This document shows, piece after piece, positions 16,587-24,554 of a stretch of DNA of 64,000 nt. Position 1 is the first letter of the stretch, and every line of letters starts with the position of its first letter. Source of the DNA: Palsa-504 sp963705835 (lineage in GTDB: Bacteria > Actinomycetota > Actinomycetes > Streptosporangiales > Streptosporangiaceae); assembly GCA_963705835.1 (NCBI GenBank), contig CAVPLC010000076.1, forward strand, positions 95,712 through 159,711, in the 5' to 3' direction. The notes under the pieces are model-generated. The model did not search any database. It worked only from the letters and a program-made list of their open reading frames with translations, and was not told where the DNA came from. Made by a program: the position numbers and the translations under genes.

Positions 16587-18164
16587 TTAGGACTGGCCGC
16601 CGGACAGCTTCTCGCGCAGCGCGGCCAGCGCCTCGTCCGAGGCCAGGGTGCCGGTCGACGCGGGGCCCGGGGTCGAGCTCGACGTGACCGCGCCCGGGGT
16701 GCCGGTAGCCGGGCGGGAACCCCCGCGGGCGCCGCGGGCGCCACGGGGACCGCCGGGACCGCCGGGACCGCCGGTGCCGGCGGCCGGCGCCGCGCCTTCA
16801 GGCTCGGCGGCAACGGCCTCTTCCTCGTCCGCCTTGCGGGATTCCTCGACCTGGCGCCGGTGCGCCTCGAACCTGGCCCTCGCCTCGGCGTACTGGTGCT
16901 CCCACTCCTCACGCTGCTTCTCGTAGCCGGGCAGCCACTCGCCGGTCTCCGGGTCGAAGCCCTCCGGGTACTCGTAGTTGCCCTGCTCGTCGTAGGAGGC
17001 CGGCATGCCGTACAGCGTGGGGTCGAAGTCGTCGCCGACCGCCTCGCCGATGGTGCCCTCGTTGGCCTGCTTCAGCGACAGGCTGATCCGGCGCCGGTCC
17101 AGGTCGATGTCGATGATCTTGACGAAGATCTCGTCGCCCACCTGGACGACCTGCTCGGGAATCTCCACGTGCCGGTCGGCCAGCTCGGAGATGTGCACCA
17201 GGCCCTCGATGCCCTCCTCGACGCGGACGAACGCGCCGAACGGCACCAGCTTGGTCACCCGGCCCGGTACGACCTGCCCGATCTGGTGGGTGCGGGCGAA
17301 CTGCTGCCACGGGTCTTCCTGGGTCGACTTCAGCGACAGCGAGACCCGCTCCCGGTCCATGTCCACGTCGAGCACCTCGACGGTGACCTCCTGGCCGACC
17401 TCGACGACCTCACCCGGGTGGTCGATGTGCTTCCAGGACAGCTCGGACACGTGGACCAGGCCATCCACCCCGCCGAGGTCGACGAACGCGCCGAAGTTGA
17501 CGATCGAGGAGACGACGCCCTTGCGGATCTGGCCCTTGGACAGGGTGTTGAGGAAGGTGTGGCGGACCTCGGACTGGGTCTGCTCGAGCCAGGCCCGGCG
17601 GGACAGCACCACGTTGTTGCGGTTCTTGTCCAGCTCGATGATCTTGGCTTCGATCTCGCGGCCGACGTACGGCTGCAGGTCACGGACGCGGCGCATCTCG
17701 ACCAGGGAGGCGGGCAGGAAGCCGCGCAGCCCGATGTCGAGGATCAGGCCGCCCTTGACGACCTCGATCACCGTGCCGGTGACCACGCCGTCCTCTTCCT
17801 TGATCTTCTCGATCGTGCCCCAGGCGCGCTCGTACTGGGCGCGCTTCTTGGACAGGATCAGGCGGCCTTCCTTGTCCTCCTTCTGCAGGACTAGGGCCTC
17901 GATGTGCTCGCCGGTCTTGACCACGTCGTGCGGGTCGACGTCATGCTTGATCGACAGTTCGCGGGACGGAATCACGCCTTCTGTCTTGTAGCCGATATCG
18001 AGCAAGACCTCGTCTCGGTCGACTTTTACGACTGTTCCTTCGACGATGTCACCGTCGTTGAAATACTTGATGGTCTCGTCGATCGCGGCGAGGAATGCCT
18101 CCTCGGACCCGATGTCGTTGACCGCCACCTTGGGGGTCGAGTTGGCTTGCGTGCTGCTCGTCAT
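16587..18164 (-). CDS. rpsA: 30S ribosomal protein S1
   Basis: S1 binds mRNA and helps load it on the 30S subunit. The 525-residue protein has four S1 domains, at about residues 38-107, 123-190, 210-278 and 295-364. The third and fourth carry the typical F-G-A-F-V cores (IVNFGAFVDLGGVDGLVHVS and VPFGAFVRVEEGIEGLVHIS). Four domains are normal for actinobacteria. The C terminus is an acidic stretch followed by a Gly/Pro/Arg-rich run (GGPGGPGGPRGARGARGG) and a final charged helix. It has its own promoter (18362-18390) and a strong terminator, so it is probably monocistronic. Confidence 0.97.
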   Translation of the reverse strand: MTSSTQANSTPKVAVNDIGSEEAFLAAIDETIKYFNDGDIVEGTVVKVDRDEVLLDIGYKTEGVIPSRELSIKHDVDPHDVVKTGEHIEALVLQKEDKEGRLILSKKRAQYERAWGTIEKIKEEDGVVTGTVIEVVKGGLILDIGLRGFLPASLVEMRRVRDLQPYVGREIEAKIIELDKNRNNVVLSRRAWLEQTQSEVRHTFLNTLSKGQIRKGVVSSIVNFGAFVDLGGVDGLVHVSELSWKHIDHPGEVVEVGQEVTVEVLDVDMDRERVSLSLKSTQEDPWQQFARTHQIGQVVPGRVTKLVPFGAFVRVEEGIEGLVHISELADRHVEIPEQVVQVGDEIFVKIIDIDLDRRRISLSLKQANEGTIGEAVGDDFDPTLYGMPASYDEQGNYEYPEGFDPETGEWLPGYEKQREEWEHQYAEARARFEAHRRQVEESRKADEEEAVAAEPEGAAPAAGTGGPGGPGGPRGARGARGGSRPATGTPGAVTSSSTPGPASTGTLASDEALAALREKLSGGQS

Positions 18165-18361
18165 GTGTAGGTTGGCTCCGGATGCGGACAGGGAAATTCA
18201 GGACACGCCGCAAGACCGTGCACCCAACGTTGACCAGAATTCGCAGGACCTACCGGAACCAGCACGGGCCGACAACGGCACGCCCGGCGGCCGCCAGCCC
18301 GGTCACGAGACGTGATGTCACGTGACCACGACGGAACGCACGAGGACACGGCGCAGCGTTC

Positions 18362-18390
18362 AGGATATGAGAGCTGGGTCGTAGGGTCAA
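18362..18390 (-). promoter_or_regulatory. Promoter of rpsA
   Basis: On the minus strand TTGACC (18385-18390) and TATCCT (18362-18367) are separated by exactly 17 bases, a near-consensus primary-sigma promoter. Transcription would start near 18355 and give a leader of about 190 bases before the rpsA ATG at 18164. Confidence 0.8.
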
Positions 18391-18573
18391 TTGAGACCGG
18401 CCACAATACGGCCACGGTATCGGCCCCGGGGGTGGGGTTGGAGGTCAGGGGCAGTACGGCGAATTCCGCGGCGCAGCCGTCGGCGTGCGGCCCGCGAGGG
18501 GCCAACGGCCCCTCCGGCCGCGCGAGATTACGGCGAGGTACCGCAGCGGGCGCGCGAAGCGCAGCGGGGGGTT

Positions 18574-18593
18574 CCGGGGGGTCGTCCCCCCGG
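18574..18593. repeat. G/C-rich palindromic repeat after polA
   Basis: CCGGGGGG-TCGT-CCCCCCGG is a perfect 8-bp stem with a four-base loop that begins five bases after the polA stop. On the minus strand it continues with GGAACCCCCCGC, the same layout as the copies in hisF, hisH and near lgt. It may end polA transcripts, though there is no T-run. Confidence 0.75.
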
Positions 18594-18597
18594 GACA

Positions 18598-21333
18598 TTA
18601 ATGCGCGGCCTCGTCCCAGTTGAGGCCGGTCCCGACGGAGACGTCCAGGGGGACGCGGAGGGAGGCGGCGCCTTCCATGGCGGCGCAGACCATGTCCCGG
18701 ACGCGGTCGTACTCGCCGGGGAACACCTCGATCAGCAGCTCGTCGTGGACCTGGAGCAGCATGCGCGACCTCAGGCCCGCCAGGGAGCTGTCCACGGCCA
18801 GCATGGCCACCTTGATCACGTCGGCGGCCGAGCCCTGGATCGGGGCGTTGAGGGCCATGCGTTCGGCCATCTCGCGGCGCTGCCGGTTGTCCGAGGTCAG
18901 GTCGGGCAGGTACCGGCGGCGTCCCATCATGGTCGCGGTGTAGCCCTCCATCCGGGCCCGGGAGACCACCTCGTGCAGGTAGTCCCGCACGCCGCCGAAC
19001 TCCTTGAAGTACTCCTCCATCAGTCCGCGCGCCTCCTCGGTGGAGATGCGCAGCTGGTTGGCGAGCCCGAAGGCGGACAGGCCGTAGGCCAGGCCGTAGT
19101 TCATCGCCTTGATCTTGGCCCGCAGCTCGGGTCCCACTTCCTCGGGCGACAGGCCGAACACCCGGGAGGCGGTGGCGGCGTGGAAGTCATGCCCGGACTC
19201 GAAGGCCGCGATCAGCGCCTCGTCGCCGGACAGGTGCGCCATGATCCGCAGCTCGATCTGGCTGTAGTCCGCGGTGAGCAGGCACTCATACCCGGCGCCG
19301 ACGATGAAGCCGCGGCGGATCTGGCGGCCGAGCTCGGTGCGGATGGGGATGTTCTGCAGGTTCGGGTCGTTCGAGGACAGCCGGCCGGTGGCCGCGACGG
19401 TCTGGTTGAACGTGGTGTGGATCCGGCCGTCCTCGCCGGGCATCGGGATCAGCAAGTCCACGGTCTGCGCCAGCTTTTCCACGTCGCGGTGCCGCAGCAG
19501 GTGCTCGAGCAGCGGATGGCCGGTCTGCGCGAGCAGGCTGGTCAGGGCCTCGGCATCGGTGGTGTACCCGGTCTTGATCCGCCTGGTCTTGGGCAGGCCG
19601 AGCTCGTTGAACAGCACCTCCTGCAGCTGCTTGGTCGAGCCCAGGTTGAACTCGTGGCCGACCACCGCGTACGCGGCCTGCTCGGCCGCCTTCACCTCGC
19701 CGTGCAGGGTGGCGGACATGGCCTCGAAGTGATCGATGTCGGCGGCGATCCCGGTGTGCTCCATCTTGGCCAGCACCGAGACCAGCGGCAGCTCCAGCTC
19801 GCGCAGCAGCACGAGGGCCTCGCGGCGTTCCAGGTCGGCCTCGAGCGCCGCGGCGAGCTCCAGCGTGGCCTGCGCGCGCACGACCAGGGCCGTCGCGGCG
19901 TCGCGCTCGTCCGATCCGTCCAGCGTGAGCTGGCCGCCTTCGGGCTCCTTGCGCACCTCCTTACCCAGATAGCGCAGGCTCAGGTCGGCCAGGTCGAACG
20001 TGCGCTGGCCGGGCAGCACGAGGTAGGCGGCCAGCGCGGTGTCGAAGTCCAGGCCGGCCAGCGGCAGGCCGCGGGCCGCGAACGCGTGCATCGGGCCCTT
20101 GGCGTCGTGCAGCACCTTCGGGTGCGCCGGGTCGGCCAGCCAGGCGGCCAGGGCCCGCTCGTCGTCGTCGGTGAGCTGCGTCGGGTCCAGGTGGGCGCCG
20201 TGGCCGTCCGGGGCGGCGATCGCCACCGCCGTTAGGCGCCCGGTGCCGCGTTTCCAGGTGCCGGACACGGCAACGCCGGACCGTTCGGAATAAGAATGGG
20301 CGGCCAGCCAGGCGGCCACCTGGTCCGGTCCGAGCAGGTCGGCCACCACCTCGAAAGCCGATTTTCCTTCTGGGACGCTGACCGCAGCTGGGTCCGGTAG
20401 GCCGACCGTGCTGATGAGGCCGTGCGGCAGCGTCTGGTAGAGCCGGTCGCGGAGCACGCGGAACTGGAGGGTGTCGAACAGCTGATGTATTTTCTCGCGG
20501 TCCCAGGCGGTGGGCAGCAGGTCGCGCGGCACGGCGCCGACCGTCTCCGCGGGCAGGTCGGTGAGCAGGGAGGTGAGCTGGCGGTTGCGCAGCACGCTGG
20601 CCAGGTGCTCGCGCAGCGCGTCGCCGGCCTTGCCCTTGACCTCGTCCACCCGGTCGACCAGCTCGGCCAGCGAGCCGAACTCCGCGATCCACTTGGTCGC
20701 GGTCTTCTCCCCCACGCCGGGGATGCCGGGCAGGTTGTCGCTCGGGTCGCCGCGGACCGCGGCGAAGTCGGGGTACTGGGACGGGGACAGGCCGTACTTC
20801 TCGAACACCGCCTCGGGGGTGAAGCGGGTCATCTCGGTGATGCCGCGGCGGGTCATCAGCGCCGTCACCCGGTCCGAGACCAGCTGGAGCACGTCGCGGT
20901 CGCCGGTGACGATGAGGACGTCCATGCCCTCGCTGGCCGCTTCGGTGGCGAGCGTGGCGATGAGGTCGTCGGCCTCGTAGCCGGGCGCGGACAGCCGCCG
21001 GATGCCCAGCGCGTCGAGCACCTCGAAGATCAGGCTGAGCTGGCTGCGGAAATCCTCGGGCGTCTCCTTGCGGTTGGCCTTGTACTCCACCCACTGCTCG
21101 TGCCGGAAGGTCGGCTCGCCGCGGTCGAACGCGACCGCGATGTGCGTCGGCTTCTCGTCGCGCAGCACGTTGATGAGCATCGCGGTGAAGCCGTAGACCG
21201 CGTTGGTCGGCTGCCCCGTGGTGGTGGAGAAGTTCTCGACCGGCAGCGCGAAGAAGGCCCGGTAGGCCAGCGAGTGGCCGTCGAGCAGCAGCAATCGGTC
21301 TTGACCTGGATCGTCCGGTGCTTGTGTCGCCAC
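18598..21333 (-). CDS. polA: DNA polymerase I
   Basis: Pol I fills gaps and removes RNA primers. The 911-residue protein has an N-terminal 5' nuclease (LLLLDGHSLAYRAFFALP near residues 14-31, then VAFDRGEPTFR), a central 3'-5' exonuclease-like region (about 330-510) that lacks clear Asp-x-Glu metal residues and is probably inactive, and the polymerase domain with motif A DYSQIELRIMAHLSGDE, motif B KAMNYGLAYGLS and motif C LQVHDELLIEV. The GTG at 21333 lies six bases after a TAGGAT -10 box, which suggests a leaderless mRNA. Confidence 0.97.
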   Translation of the reverse strand: MATQAPDDPGQDRLLLLDGHSLAYRAFFALPVENFSTTTGQPTNAVYGFTAMLINVLRDEKPTHIAVAFDRGEPTFRHEQWVEYKANRKETPEDFRSQLSLIFEVLDALGIRRLSAPGYEADDLIATLATEAASEGMDVLIVTGDRDVLQLVSDRVTALMTRRGITEMTRFTPEAVFEKYGLSPSQYPDFAAVRGDPSDNLPGIPGVGEKTATKWIAEFGSLAELVDRVDEVKGKAGDALREHLASVLRNRQLTSLLTDLPAETVGAVPRDLLPTAWDREKIHQLFDTLQFRVLRDRLYQTLPHGLISTVGLPDPAAVSVPEGKSAFEVVADLLGPDQVAAWLAAHSYSERSGVAVSGTWKRGTGRLTAVAIAAPDGHGAHLDPTQLTDDDERALAAWLADPAHPKVLHDAKGPMHAFAARGLPLAGLDFDTALAAYLVLPGQRTFDLADLSLRYLGKEVRKEPEGGQLTLDGSDERDAATALVVRAQATLELAAALEADLERREALVLLRELELPLVSVLAKMEHTGIAADIDHFEAMSATLHGEVKAAEQAAYAVVGHEFNLGSTKQLQEVLFNELGLPKTRRIKTGYTTDAEALTSLLAQTGHPLLEHLLRHRDVEKLAQTVDLLIPMPGEDGRIHTTFNQTVAATGRLSSNDPNLQNIPIRTELGRQIRRGFIVGAGYECLLTADYSQIELRIMAHLSGDEALIAAFESGHDFHAATASRVFGLSPEEVGPELRAKIKAMNYGLAYGLSAFGLANQLRISTEEARGLMEEYFKEFGGVRDYLHEVVSRARMEGYTATMMGRRRYLPDLTSDNRQRREMAERMALNAPIQGSAADVIKVAMLAVDSSLAGLRSRMLLQVHDELLIEVFPGEYDRVRDMVCAAMEGAASLRVPLDVSVGTGLNWDEAAH

Positions 21334-21339
21334 ATTCAG

Positions 21340-21359
21340 ATCCTATGGTCCGAACGGAC
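21340..21359 (-). promoter_or_regulatory. Probable leaderless promoter and adjoining dyad of polA
   Basis: TAGGAT (21340-21345 on the minus strand) ends six bases before the GTG start. A 12-bp inverted repeat GTCCG-TT-CGGAC (21348-21359) lies immediately upstream and could be an operator. No good -35 box is visible. Confidence 0.5.
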
Positions 21360-21371
21360 GATGATGCTCCC

Positions 21372-21403
21372 GTCCGCCACCTGCGTGCCGCGAAGTGGCG
21401 GAC
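21372..21403 (-). terminator. Hairpin between the aldose epimerase gene and polA
   Basis: A perfect 9-bp stem, GTCCGCCAC with GTGGCGGAC, encloses 14 bases. It starts 12 bases beyond the epimerase stop on the minus strand and lies upstream of the polA promoter. There is no T-run, so factor-independent termination is uncertain. Confidence 0.5.
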
Positions 21404-21415
21404 GGGGCGCCTTCG

Positions 21416-22780
21416 CTAAGAGCTGAACGCGAAGATGGTGGTCGTGTTCTGGGTCTGGCCCGCCGTCAACTCGGTCGACGGGAACTGCGGCTGGTTCGGC
21501 GAGTCCGGGAAGTGCTGGGTCTCGAAGGTGTACGCGGCGCCCTGACGGTAGGCGTGGCCGCTGATGCCCACCAGCGTTCCGGTCAGGAAGTTGCTGGTGT
21601 AGAACTGCACGCCAGGCTGGTCCGTCCACACGGTGAGCTCACGGCCGCTGAACGGGTCGAGGGCGCGGGCGGCGAGGTTGAGCCCGAGCGGGCCGGTGGT
21701 GGCCGGGGTCTGCGGGTTCAGCACCCAGTTGTGGTCGTAGCCCTGCGCGATCAGGAGCTGGTTGAAGCCAGGTGAGTTGGTATTCGCGCTGACGTCCTGG
21801 ATCCGGGCGCCCATCGCGAAGAAGTGGGTGAAGTCGAACGGCGTGCCGGATACGGACGCCTCGGCGCCGGTCGGGATCTGGACCGTGTTCGTCGGCGTGT
21901 ACTTGGCCGCGTTGATCTTTATGAGCTGGCTGTACGCCGAGCCGGGGAACGAGGACTCGCCGGCCAGGTTGAAGTAGCTGTGGTTGGTCAGGTTGACGAC
22001 CGTGTTGAGGTTGCTCGAGTCGTCGTGCGTCTTGTAGTGAATGACGAGCTGGTCGGCGTTGTTCAGGGTGTAGGTCTCGGTGACGGTGATCTGGGCGGGG
22101 TAGCCGGTGCAGCCGTTCGGGCAGCCCGGGGAGCCAGCCGGGTGGCTCTCGTCGCCATTCGGGCTGACGAGGGTGAGCTGGACGCCGACGAAACCGCGGC
22201 CCTGGACCGCCTGGTCGGCCCAGACGTGGTTGCCGAAGCCGACGATGCCGCCGTGCAGGCTGTTCGGCCCGTTGTTGACCGGGATGGTGTACGTGACGGG
22301 CCCCACGCCGGGCTGGTCCAGGGTGAACTTGCCGTTGGCGATCCGGTTGCCGTACCGGCCGATGGTCTCACCGAAGTACACCCCGGTAGTCGGGGCTACC
22401 GGCGGGCTGTCGAACTGGACGTAGTCGGCCAGGGTCTTGAAGCCGAGGACCACGTCGGCCGCCCGGCCGTTGCGGCCCGGCACCCAGATGTCCTGGATGA
22501 TCCCGCCGTAGGTCAGGATCTGCACGCTCATGCCCCTGGCGTTGGTCAGCGTGTAGCGGAAGACGTTGGTCTCCTTGCCGGTATAGGGCTCGACCACTTG
22601 ACCGAAGAGTTCCCTGCTGACGGACAGCCCGCTGCCGCCTCCGGCGGGCCGCGCGGTCGCCGTGGTCGTCGCCTGCGCCTGGACGGCGGCAACGGATCCT
22701 CCGACGGCTATCGCCACCATCGCGGCCAGGCCGACGATGGCCGACCGGCGGCGACGGCGCTGTTTTCCGATCTCGCGCAT
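21416..22780 (-). CDS. Secreted aldose 1-epimerase (galactose mutarotase family)
   Basis: Aldose epimerases interconvert alpha and beta anomers of sugars. The 454-residue protein has a signal peptide (basic QRRRRR, a hydrophobic stretch at about 13-32 and likely cleavage after AQA near 37), so it acts outside the membrane. The mutarotase fold is marked by GRYGNRIANGKF, the substrate-binding NNGPNSLHGG, the catalytic-His region NLTNHSYFNLAG and the C-terminal ETQHFPDSPNQPQFPST, which holds the catalytic Glu. A Cys-containing insert (PGCPNGCTGY) is present, as in other extracellular members. ATG 22780 follows GGGAG. The two lac-like operators upstream imply control by a LacI-family sugar regulator. 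Confidence 0.9.
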   Translation of the reverse strand: MREIGKQRRRRRSAIVGLAAMVAIAVGGSVAAVQAQATTTATARPAGGGSGLSVSRELFGQVVEPYTGKETNVFRYTLTNARGMSVQILTYGGIIQDIWVPGRNGRAADVVLGFKTLADYVQFDSPPVAPTTGVYFGETIGRYGNRIANGKFTLDQPGVGPVTYTIPVNNGPNSLHGGIVGFGNHVWADQAVQGRGFVGVQLTLVSPNGDESHPAGSPGCPNGCTGYPAQITVTETYTLNNADQLVIHYKTHDDSSNLNTVVNLTNHSYFNLAGESSFPGSAYSQLIKINAAKYTPTNTVQIPTGAEASVSGTPFDFTHFFAMGARIQDVSANTNSPGFNQLLIAQGYDHNWVLNPQTPATTGPLGLNLAARALDPFSGRELTVWTDQPGVQFYTSNFLTGTLVGISGHAYRQGAAYTFETQHFPDSPNQPQFPSTELTAGQTQNTTTIFAFSS

Positions 22781-22815
22781 GCTGCGCTCCCTTCGTAACA
22801 GGCTCCAATCCCCGA

Positions 22816-22847
22816 TTGTGAGCGCTAACAATTGTGAGCGCTCACAA
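22816..22847. promoter_or_regulatory. Two abutting LacI-family operators upstream of the epimerase gene
   Basis: TTGTGAGCGCTCACAA at 22832-22847 is a perfect 16-bp palindrome. The adjoining 22816-22831 (TTGTGAGCGCTAACAA) is the same palindrome with one base broken. With flanking bases, the perfect copy differs at one position from the ideal symmetric lac operator. They lie 36-67 bases upstream of the epimerase ATG on the minus strand, over or just downstream of the likely promoter. The regulator is not in this window. Confidence 0.85.
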
Positions 22848-22869
22848 CTTGGGAAGTCACTCGTTATCT

Positions 22870-22895
22870 CACAAAATCTCGCGCCGGATTTTGTG
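22870..22895. promoter_or_regulatory. 9-bp inverted repeat upstream of the lac-like operators
   Basis: CACAAAATC (22870-22878) and GATTTTGTG (22887-22895) flank eight bases. Their A/T content stands out here. It could be a regulator site serving the epimerase gene or the divergent thioesterase gene, or a hairpin. Confidence 0.5.
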
Positions 22896-23015
22896 GGGTA
22901 TCCGGCCGTGCCCAGCGTGCGGGGTACTCGCGGCGGCTTCGGGCGGGCTCACGTGGCAACCTGTACGTGAACCAAGCGGCGCGGCTTTACGGGGCGGCTT
23001 TACGGGAAGGTACCG

Positions 23016-23471
23016 ATGGACCGGGAGATGCTGGACGCGATCATGGCGATGACGGTGGCCGACGGCACGCTGCCCGGCCGCATGGGCATCAAGATCCTCT
23101 CGGCATCCGCGTCGCGGGTCGTGGCGACGATGCCGGTCGACGGGAACACCCAGCCGCTCGGCCTGCTGCACGGCGGCGCCTCCTGCGTTCTCGCGGAGAC
23201 CATCGGATCGCTCGGCGCGCTCCTGCACGCGGGCGCGGGCCGGATGGTGGTGGGCATCGAGATCAGCGCGACCCACCATCGCGGCGTCCGCGAGGGGGAG
23301 GTCACCGCCGTGGCCACCCTGGCGCACGGCGGGCGGACGCTGGCCAGCTATGACATCGTTGTCACGGATGCGGCCGGCCACCGGGTGTGTACGTCGCGGC
23401 TCACCTGCCTGATCAGGGACCAGGTACCAGGGCTCGACGGAAACGGCGTTGATCATCTTGGGGAACGGTGA
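23016..23471 (+). CDS. PaaI-family hotdog thioesterase
   Basis: The 151-residue single-hotdog protein has the PaaI signature LLHGGASCVLAETIGS near residues 49-64 (the HGG and the catalytic acid in AET) and GIEISATHHRGVREG. Family members hydrolyse aryl-CoA or acyl-CoA thioesters; near relatives in actinomycetes are often annotated as 1,4-dihydroxy-2-naphthoyl-CoA hydrolases or as phenylacetate-type. ATG 23016 follows GGGAAGG. Just upstream, the 13-base unit GCGGCTTTACGGG is tandemly duplicated at 22981-23006. Position near polA and pdtaR is common in actinomycetes and says little about the substrate. Confidence 0.85.
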   Translation: MDREMLDAIMAMTVADGTLPGRMGIKILSASASRVVATMPVDGNTQPLGLLHGGASCVLAETIGSLGALLHAGAGRMVVGIEISATHHRGVREGEVTAVATLAHGGRTLASYDIVVTDAAGHRVCTSRLTCLIRDQVPGLDGNGVDHLGER

Positions 23472-23673
23472 GCGAACGGGCCGGGCGGTCCTCTTTTGCG
23501 CCGCGAGCCTGCGGGTCGCTAACGTGGGGACGGCGGGCCCGGGGGGTCCAGTAGACAACGTGTCGGCCGGGGAAGGCGGACACGGCACCAACGGCTCCCC
23601 GGGTTCCTGCCCGGGGGCTGGGCTGGGGTGCCGGCTCAGGGCGGGGTTACCGGGTCAGGGCTGGAGGGCCGGC

Positions 23674-24279
23674 TCAGGGCTGAGGGGTGTTGGCGGGGAC
23701 CCGCATGCTGCCCTCGATGACCGCCTCGGCCACCTTACGCATGGTCAGGCGGCGGTCCATGGACGTCTTCTGGATCCAGCGGAACGCGTCGGGCTCGCTG
23801 AGCCCGTGCTCGGTCTGGAGCACGCTCTTGGCCCGGTCGAGCAGCTTGCGCACCTCGAGCCGCTCGCGCAGCGTGTCGATCTCGGTGTCGAGCGCGCGGA
23901 TCTCGGCGAACCTGCTGACCGCCATCTCGACCGCGGGCACCAGGTCGGCCTTGGTGAACGGCTTGACCAGGTAGGCCATGGCGCCCGCGTCGCGGGCCCG
24001 CTCCACCAGCTCGCGCTGGGAGAAGGCCGTGAGGATGACGACGGGGGCGATCCGCTCGGCGGCGATCCGCTCGGCGGCGGAGATCCCGTCCAGGACCGGC
24101 ATCTTGATGTCCAGGATGGCCAGATCGGGCCGCAGGGCGGTGACGCGCTCGACGGCGGCTTCCCCGTCGGCTACCTCGGCCACGACCGAGTAGCCTTCCT
24201 CCTCGAGCATCTCCTTGAGGTCGAGGCGGATCAGCGCTTCGTCTTCGGCGATCACGACACGCACGACGTTCTGGCTCAC
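23674..24279 (-). CDS. pdtaR: ANTAR-domain response regulator, PdtaR-like
   Basis: ANTAR regulators bind paired RNA hairpins and prevent transcription termination; PdtaR is controlled by the histidine kinase PdtaS. The 201-residue protein has a receiver domain (acidic EDE in VVIAEDEALIRLDL, phospho-acceptor Asp in DLAILDIKMP near residue 56, conserved Lys in LVKPF), a coiled linker and a C-terminal ANTAR helix bundle (KLLDRAKSVLQTEHGLSEPD, then FRWIQKTSMDRRL). Within the receiver, AERIAAERIA reflects a 15-base tandem duplication near 24049-24080. It is divergent from the small tRNA gene. PdtaS is not in the window. Confidence 0.92.
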   Translation of the reverse strand: MSQNVVRVVIAEDEALIRLDLKEMLEEEGYSVVAEVADGEAAVERVTALRPDLAILDIKMPVLDGISAAERIAAERIAPVVILTAFSQRELVERARDAGAMAYLVKPFTKADLVPAVEMAVSRFAEIRALDTEIDTLRERLEVRKLLDRAKSVLQTEHGLSEPDAFRWIQKTSMDRRLTMRKVAEAVIEGSMRVPANTPQP

Positions 24280-24280
24280 G

Positions 24281-24309
24281 CTGACGAGCCTACCGTCATC
24301 AGGTAGATT
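24281..24309 (+). promoter_or_regulatory. Likely promoter of the small tRNA gene
   Basis: CTGACG (24281-24286) and TAGATT (24304-24309) are 17 bases apart. Transcription would start near 24316, so the hairpin at 24320-24339 would lie in the 5' leader of the tRNA precursor. Confidence 0.5.
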
Positions 24310-24319
24310 GGTCTTAGCC

Positions 24320-24339
24320 GCTCACCGCTTACGGTGAGC
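24320..24339 (+). other. Perfect 8-bp hairpin in the tRNA leader
   Basis: GCTCACCG-CTTA-CGGTGAGC ends three bases before the tRNA 5' end. No T-run follows. A stable stem directly against the RNase P site is unusual; it could affect processing or be a leader regulatory element. Confidence 0.6.
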
Positions 24340-24342
24340 TGC

Positions 24343-24415
24343 GCCCCGGTAGACCAATGGGAGAGTCCGCGGCCTCAAACACCGTGCAGTGTGGGTTCGA
24401 ATCCCACCCGGGGTA
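24343..24415 (+). tRNA. Class I tRNA with anticodon CAA (nominally Leu), unusual
   Basis: The 73-base sequence folds as a cloverleaf: acceptor GCCCCGG (24343-24349) with CCGGGGT (24408-24414), giving a G1-U72 pair; a three-pair D stem GAC/GTC; an anticodon loop with CAA at 24376-24378; a five-base variable loop; and a T arm GTGGG-TTCGAAT-CCCAC (24391-24407). The discriminator is A and the CCA end is only partly encoded. Anticodon CAA reads the Leu codon UUG, but bacterial Leu tRNAs are class II with a long variable arm, and this one is class I. The last anticodon-stem pair is a C-A mismatch. It may be a decayed, recoding or non-standard tRNA. Confidence 0.7.
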
Positions 24416-24554
24416 CCGACCAGGGCACGCTCGCGAGCCCAGGTGCTTCACGTCGTTACGCACTTACTGGGGTTTCTCTGGCGTTCCCTACCTGCGCGCT
24501 ATACACAGCAGACGGCCCGGGATAAATGTCGGTGGCATGAGGGAAAATACCGTC

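Larger units (their letters stand above)
18165..18597. other. 433-base gap between polA and rpsA
   Basis: The gap holds the rpsA promoter and a 5' leader of about 190 bases, and the G/C-rich hairpin repeat right after polA. Nested dyads lie at 18311-18326 (CGTGA-TG-TCACG, then GTCACGTGAC), downstream of the predicted transcription start and so inside the leader, where they could bind a regulator or fold. No supported coding frame was seen. Confidence 0.6.

Noticed and set aside
16675..16800. Gly/Pro/Arg-rich end of S1 considered as a repeat insertion like those in hisF and hisH
   Set aside because: Low-complexity C termini are usual in actinobacterial S1, and the DNA does not match the repeat core.
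23472..23673. 200-base gap after the thioesterase gene, with repeated GGCTCAGGGC and GGGTCAGGGC units
   Set aside because: The units are short and irregular. I saw no frame, no clear hairpin with a T-run and no family to assign.
24357..24554. Reading frame that would extend the endonuclease-like gene back through the tRNA
   Set aside because: It overlaps the tRNA and the extra residues have no similarity; the start at 24555 matches the family N terminus.
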